A stretch of DNA of 64,000 nt from Spirodela intermedia (lineage: Eukaryota; Streptophyta; Magnoliopsida; Alismatales; Araceae). Both the position numbers and the translations under genes were made by a program. The notes under the pieces were generated by a model. It was not told where the DNA came from. It saw only the letters and a list, made by a program, of their open reading frames with translations, and did not search any database. The DNA lies in contig LR746271.1 in the NCBI GenBank assembly GCA_902729315.2, positions 4,546,001 through 4,610,000 of the forward strand. Reading direction: 5' to 3'. This document shows positions 60,192-64,000 of the stretch, piece after piece. Within the stretch, counting starts at the first letter, position 1. Each line of letters begins with the position of its first letter.

Positions 60192-62047
60192 CTATTCATC
60201 ATTAAAGACTTTGCTAAAATCTCCAAACCCCTTACTAATTTACTTTCTAAAGATGTCAATTTCATTTTTGATGATAACGCTAAAACTACCTTTCTACAGA
60301 TCAAGGAAGCTCTCATTCAAGTGCCTATTTTGTAGGCCCTTAATTGGAATCTTCCATTTGAACTCATGTGTGATGCTTCTGATTTTGTAGTTGAACTAGT
60401 TTTAGGTCAAAGGGTGGACAAGAAACATGCAGCCATCTATTATGCTGGTAATATCTTAGGAGATGCAAGGTCAATTATTCTACAACTGAAAAAGAATTGC
60501 TAGCAATTATCTTTGCTTTAGAAAAATTTCGTTCTTATTTATTAGGTAGTAAAATAGTTGTTTACTCTGATCATTCTACTTTGAAATTTTTACTTAGGAA
60601 GAAGGAAGCTAAACCTAGACTAATGAGATGGATTTTATTGCTATAAGAATTTGATTTAGAGATTAAAGATAGACCTAGGCATGAGAATGTAGTAGCTGAT
60701 CATTTATCTAGACTACATTTTGACTCACCCTTACTCATTTTAGATTGTTTTCTTGATGAACAGATCTTGGAGGTGCAAACTGGAAATTACCTTGGTATGC
60801 TCACATAGTAAATTACTTGGCTGCAGGTCACTTACCAAATGATTGGGATATTAATGATAGGAAAAAGTTATTCAAAGAATTAAAGTATTATTTTTGGGAA
60901 GAACCTAAGTTATTTCATTTGGGAGTCAACCAAATCATTAGGAGATGTGCCCAATGAAGAACAGTGGAGGATTTTAGAAGCATGTCACTCTTCTCCATAT
61001 GGGGGTTACTTCTCGTCTAAGGTCATAGATGTCAAGATCTTGCAAGCTGGCTTTTATTGGCCAAGCTTGCATAGAGATTGTTGAGTTCTACAAAATTGTT
61101 TGAAGTACCAAGCTGCTGTGAACTTGCACAAGCAAGATCATATGCCTTTGCAGCCAATTATTGAGGTTGAGGTTTTTGATTTGTGGGGAATAGACTTCAT
61201 GGGCCTTTTTCCACCTTCTGAGGGTTATGAGTACATTTTGATGGGAGTAGACTGTGTCTAGATGGGTAGAAGCTATCCCCACCAAATCAAATGACCATAA
61301 AGTAGTACTAAAGCTTATTTTGCAGAATATTATCAGCAGGTTTGGATGTCTAAAGGCGAACATTAATGATGGGGGTAGCCACTTCAATAATTTTCAATTT
61401 AGAAATTTACTCAAAAAGTATGGAGTTCATCATAAGATGAGCACTCCCTACCATCCTCAAGCCAATGGACAAGTAGAAAGTAATAGAGAGATTAAAAACA
61501 TTTTGAAGAAAATTGTAAAGCCAGATGGTAAGGATTGGGCAAGTCGACTCTATGACACTTTATGGGCTTATAGGACTGCTTATAAAATGCCCTTAGGTAT
61601 GTCACCATATAGAGTGCTTTATGTCGCCCTTAGGCATATTGGGCTATTAAGAAACTTAACCTCTCTCTAGATGATGCAGGTAAGAGTCAACTTTTGCAGC
61701 TGCATGAACTTCAAGAACTTAAGAATGAAGCCTATAAAAACTCCATCATCTACAAGGCCAAGATGAAGAATTTCCACAACAAGGCCTTGAGGAAAAGGAA
61801 TTTGCATGAAAATCAGAAAGTGTGGCTTTATAACTCTCACTTGAAACTATTCCCTGGGAAATTAAAGTCCAGATGGAATTGCCCCTATGTTATCACTGAA
61901 ATTTTTGATTCAGGTGCAGTTCTCATCATAGATCCAAAGACAAGACATGATTTCAAGGTCAATGGACAGCAGTTGAAGCCTTATCTTGAGGTAGAACCAC
62001 CACTAACAATTGTCTCCTTGATTTTTCAGGATATACCTAAGGATCAT
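60192..62047 (+). pseudogene. E3 degenerate pol, copy B
   Basis: Same breaks as copy A, including the displaced integrase end (61254-61670 and 61694-62074). About five substitutions separate it from copy A, one of them changing a Thr to Ser after HHKM in the integrase core. The shared stops show that E3 was dead before the large duplication. Confidence 0.87.
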
Positions 62048-63667
62048 TGTTGTGACTCAGTCGTTGTATATTAAATCACGCAAATATAAAATTTATAAAA
62101 CTAGAAAATACGATTTTTTGGATATTTAGAAGTATAAATATATCAATTATAATTCAATAAAAATTCCAAAAAATATCGGTAATTTTCCAGGTCAATCACA
62201 GGGATGTAATATAATATCTGGTAATTATTCAGAATTTTTCTCAATGAATACGATTTTCTTACAAATTTTATACTAGGAAATAAAAAAGAAATATATTTAA
62301 AATTCACGAAAAAAAAGGAAATAAGGGTGCGGGCGTCATGATGACGTCAGCGCCCGGCGAACGCGAATCAGGCGGAAACAGAGTTCCGCCTGGTGATTCT
62401 TACGTAAGCGATTACGGACGATTTAATTGATCAAATTAAGATCTGTAAAAGCCGAAAGAATCGTAATTGAACGAAGTATAGTTTGGTAAATTAAAATCAC
62501 ACAAAGTATCACTAAATGAAGCGTAAATTAAATTGAAAGCAGTAAAACAGAGTTCTAATGTCGCGACGGCGATGCGTCGGTGATGTACCGGAATCTTGAG
62601 CATTCGGGAGGATCATCGTGCAGTGTCTACGGCCTCGAAGGCTCTCCTTGGACAAAGATGACGTGGGCAATCTCTAGATCTTCTCGCAAAGTCTAGAGAT
62701 CAATGAAGTGGGTCGTCGAATCATCTCTGGCGGCTGTCACCCGGCGGAGAAGAAAAACAGCGACTTTGCGGCTCTCCGGCGGCTGTCACCCGACGGAGAG
62801 GAGCTGGATGGAGGTGGGGCGCGTGTTAGGGAGCTTCATCTTCAGGTCCGCACAGCAAGAGGAGGCTCTTCATCGCATCTGGTACGCTCTCAGGAGGTGG
62901 CGACTGGTCTCCCGGCGGATCGTCCTCTTCTCGACGATGGCTTGTTCGTCAATCAATCAGAGATGATTTACTCGATAGATTCGCGATCCTTTTATCGCGA
63001 ATCGTTTAGAAATTTTAGTAGCAATGCTCCGCGAATCACGTTGACGAGATTTTCGCCGATGATCTAGCGATTCTCGTTGCTTAATCCTTCACTGACGATC
63101 TGTAGGAAAGTCGCGATAATCAGATAAAAATATATGAATTTTGACTCTGGGAGGATTCGAACCCGCACCGATAGCCTGCCTCTTCTGAAGAAGGTGTGGG
63201 TTTAGTCCTACATCAGTTGTACGCCGATTTTTCGAGCGAATAGATAGTAATGTTCGCTATGTGACCAAAGCCCCTTCTCTAGTGTGTACGACCACTCCTT
63301 GCCCTATAGCCGGCTGCCCGCTGGTGATGTGGAAGGGAAGTGGTGTACGCGTACCCTGTTGGTCCCAAAGCCGAGCTGCTCGAGCCCCCGCTCGCGGCTT
63401 ACTCCCCGACTGCACTTCCGACCCGCTTGCGCAGGCCCGGCGGGTCCTTCCTGTTTTTGCAATATTTTTATTTTTATTTGTTCTTCATTTATCTCAAAAG
63501 TAAGACTGTAAAAATCGTATAAAATCACATAATTACCCAAAAATTCACGTTAATCAATTAAAAACCAAAAATCATTCTTTAACACAAATATAAGTCTATT
63601 TATCATGAGTTAAGGCTAAAACTATATTATTTACTAATTATTAACTCATGATAATAAAGACTTATCA
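62048..63667 (-). mobile_element. Solo LTR in E3, copy B
   Basis: Equivalent to 19236-20854 with the same ATCAT flanks. It holds the densest cluster of differences between the two big copies, many of them C/T or G/A changes at CpG. The B-box-like motif at 63153-63163 is intact. Confidence 0.92.
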
Positions 63668-64000
63668 ATCATCCTCAAATTTAGACTTTCTACCTCACAT
63701 TTCTATCTCACAACTTTTGAACTTAGCCCCTTGTCTTATTATTTAGATTTTGAAGTTTTCTTCCTCTTATTTGAATAATGTGGCATACACATACCCTGTC
63801 GGTCACCAAGCCAAGCCGCTCGAGCCCCTACTCGTGGCTTACTCCCCGATTGCGCTTCCGACCCGCTTCCGACCCGCTTGTGGGCCCGGCGGGTCCTTCC
63901 TATTTTTGCAATATTTTTATTTTTATTTGTTCTTCATTTATCTCAAAAGTAAGACTGTAAAAATCATATAAAATCACATAATTACCCAAAAATTCACGTT
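63668..64000. repeat. Start of the 449-bp tandem duplication, copy B, cut by the window end
   Basis: E3 flank 63668-63779 followed by the repeated LTR end. Matches 20855-21187. The base that differs between the two E3 flank copies in copy A is the unmutated form here. Confidence 0.85.

Larger units (their letters stand above)
48049..64000 (+). repeat. Right copy (B) of the large direct duplication
   Basis: Partner of 5239-21187 and truncated by the window end. At its left edge copy B continues without a break into the rest of a 1.84-kb LTR (46289-48129). It therefore shows the undisturbed arrangement, whereas copy A has a chimeric junction at this point. Single-base length differences from copy A occur near 53576, in the T-tract at 60181-60191, and near 62189. 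Confidence 0.93.

Overview
This window is nuclear DNA of a flowering plant. It contains plant-type Ty3/gypsy LTR retrotransposons of the Athila/Tat kind (gag, RT, RNase H and integrase remains, LTRs of about 1.6-1.9 kb, a PPT ending TTTGGGGGGTG) and one spliced plant gene of the GH3 family. The very GC-rich GH3 coding sequence would fit a monocot, but that is a weak inference. Most of the window is nested, decayed retroelement sequence. There is no bacterial gene, CRISPR array, rRNA or complete tRNA gene.

Layout. (1) Positions 1-22610 are nested LTR elements. Element E1 (+) is internally deleted; E2 (-) lies tail-to-tail with it across an 85-bp spacer; E3 (+) is fused head-to-head to E2 inside RT; a solo LTR with target-site duplication ATCAT sits in E3. 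(2) 22627-24720 is low-complexity minisatellite and a degenerate, unidentified coding stretch. (3) 25734-29099 on the minus strand is the only gene that looks intact, a four-exon GH3 acyl-acid-amido synthetase closest to GH3.10/DFL2. (4) 29100-36139 holds the GH3 promoter side and about 6 kb without a recognisable gene. (5) 36140-46288 is a second nest: an old LTR whose end and PBS are tandemly duplicated (272-bp period), a solo LTR with TSD GTGAG, a three-exon fragment of a presequence protease (PreP) gene with frameshifts, and a second solo LTR (TSD CATCC) inserted in the primer-binding site of an older relative. (6) 46289-64000 is a fuller E1 copy followed by a second, nearly identical copy of E1-E2-E3-solo LTR.

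The large-scale architecture is the most striking feature. Positions 5239-21187 recur at 48049-64000 (window end) in direct orientation at an offset of 42810-42813 bp, with only about two dozen differences seen by eye. In the left copy a 9.29-kb segment is additionally tandemly duplicated, with its junction at 5238/5239, so 1-5238 repeats 9291-14530. The GH3 gene and PreP fragment therefore lie between long direct repeats that could mediate copy-number change, unless the duplication is an assembly artefact.

One LTR family dominates. In sense orientation it begins TGATAAGTC and ends TCACGTCA. GC-rich young solo LTRs and AT-rich old LTRs show a gradient of CpG loss, as expected from methylation-driven deamination. 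The young LTRs carry a perfect pol III B-box-like motif, bZIP-type motifs and a TATA box.
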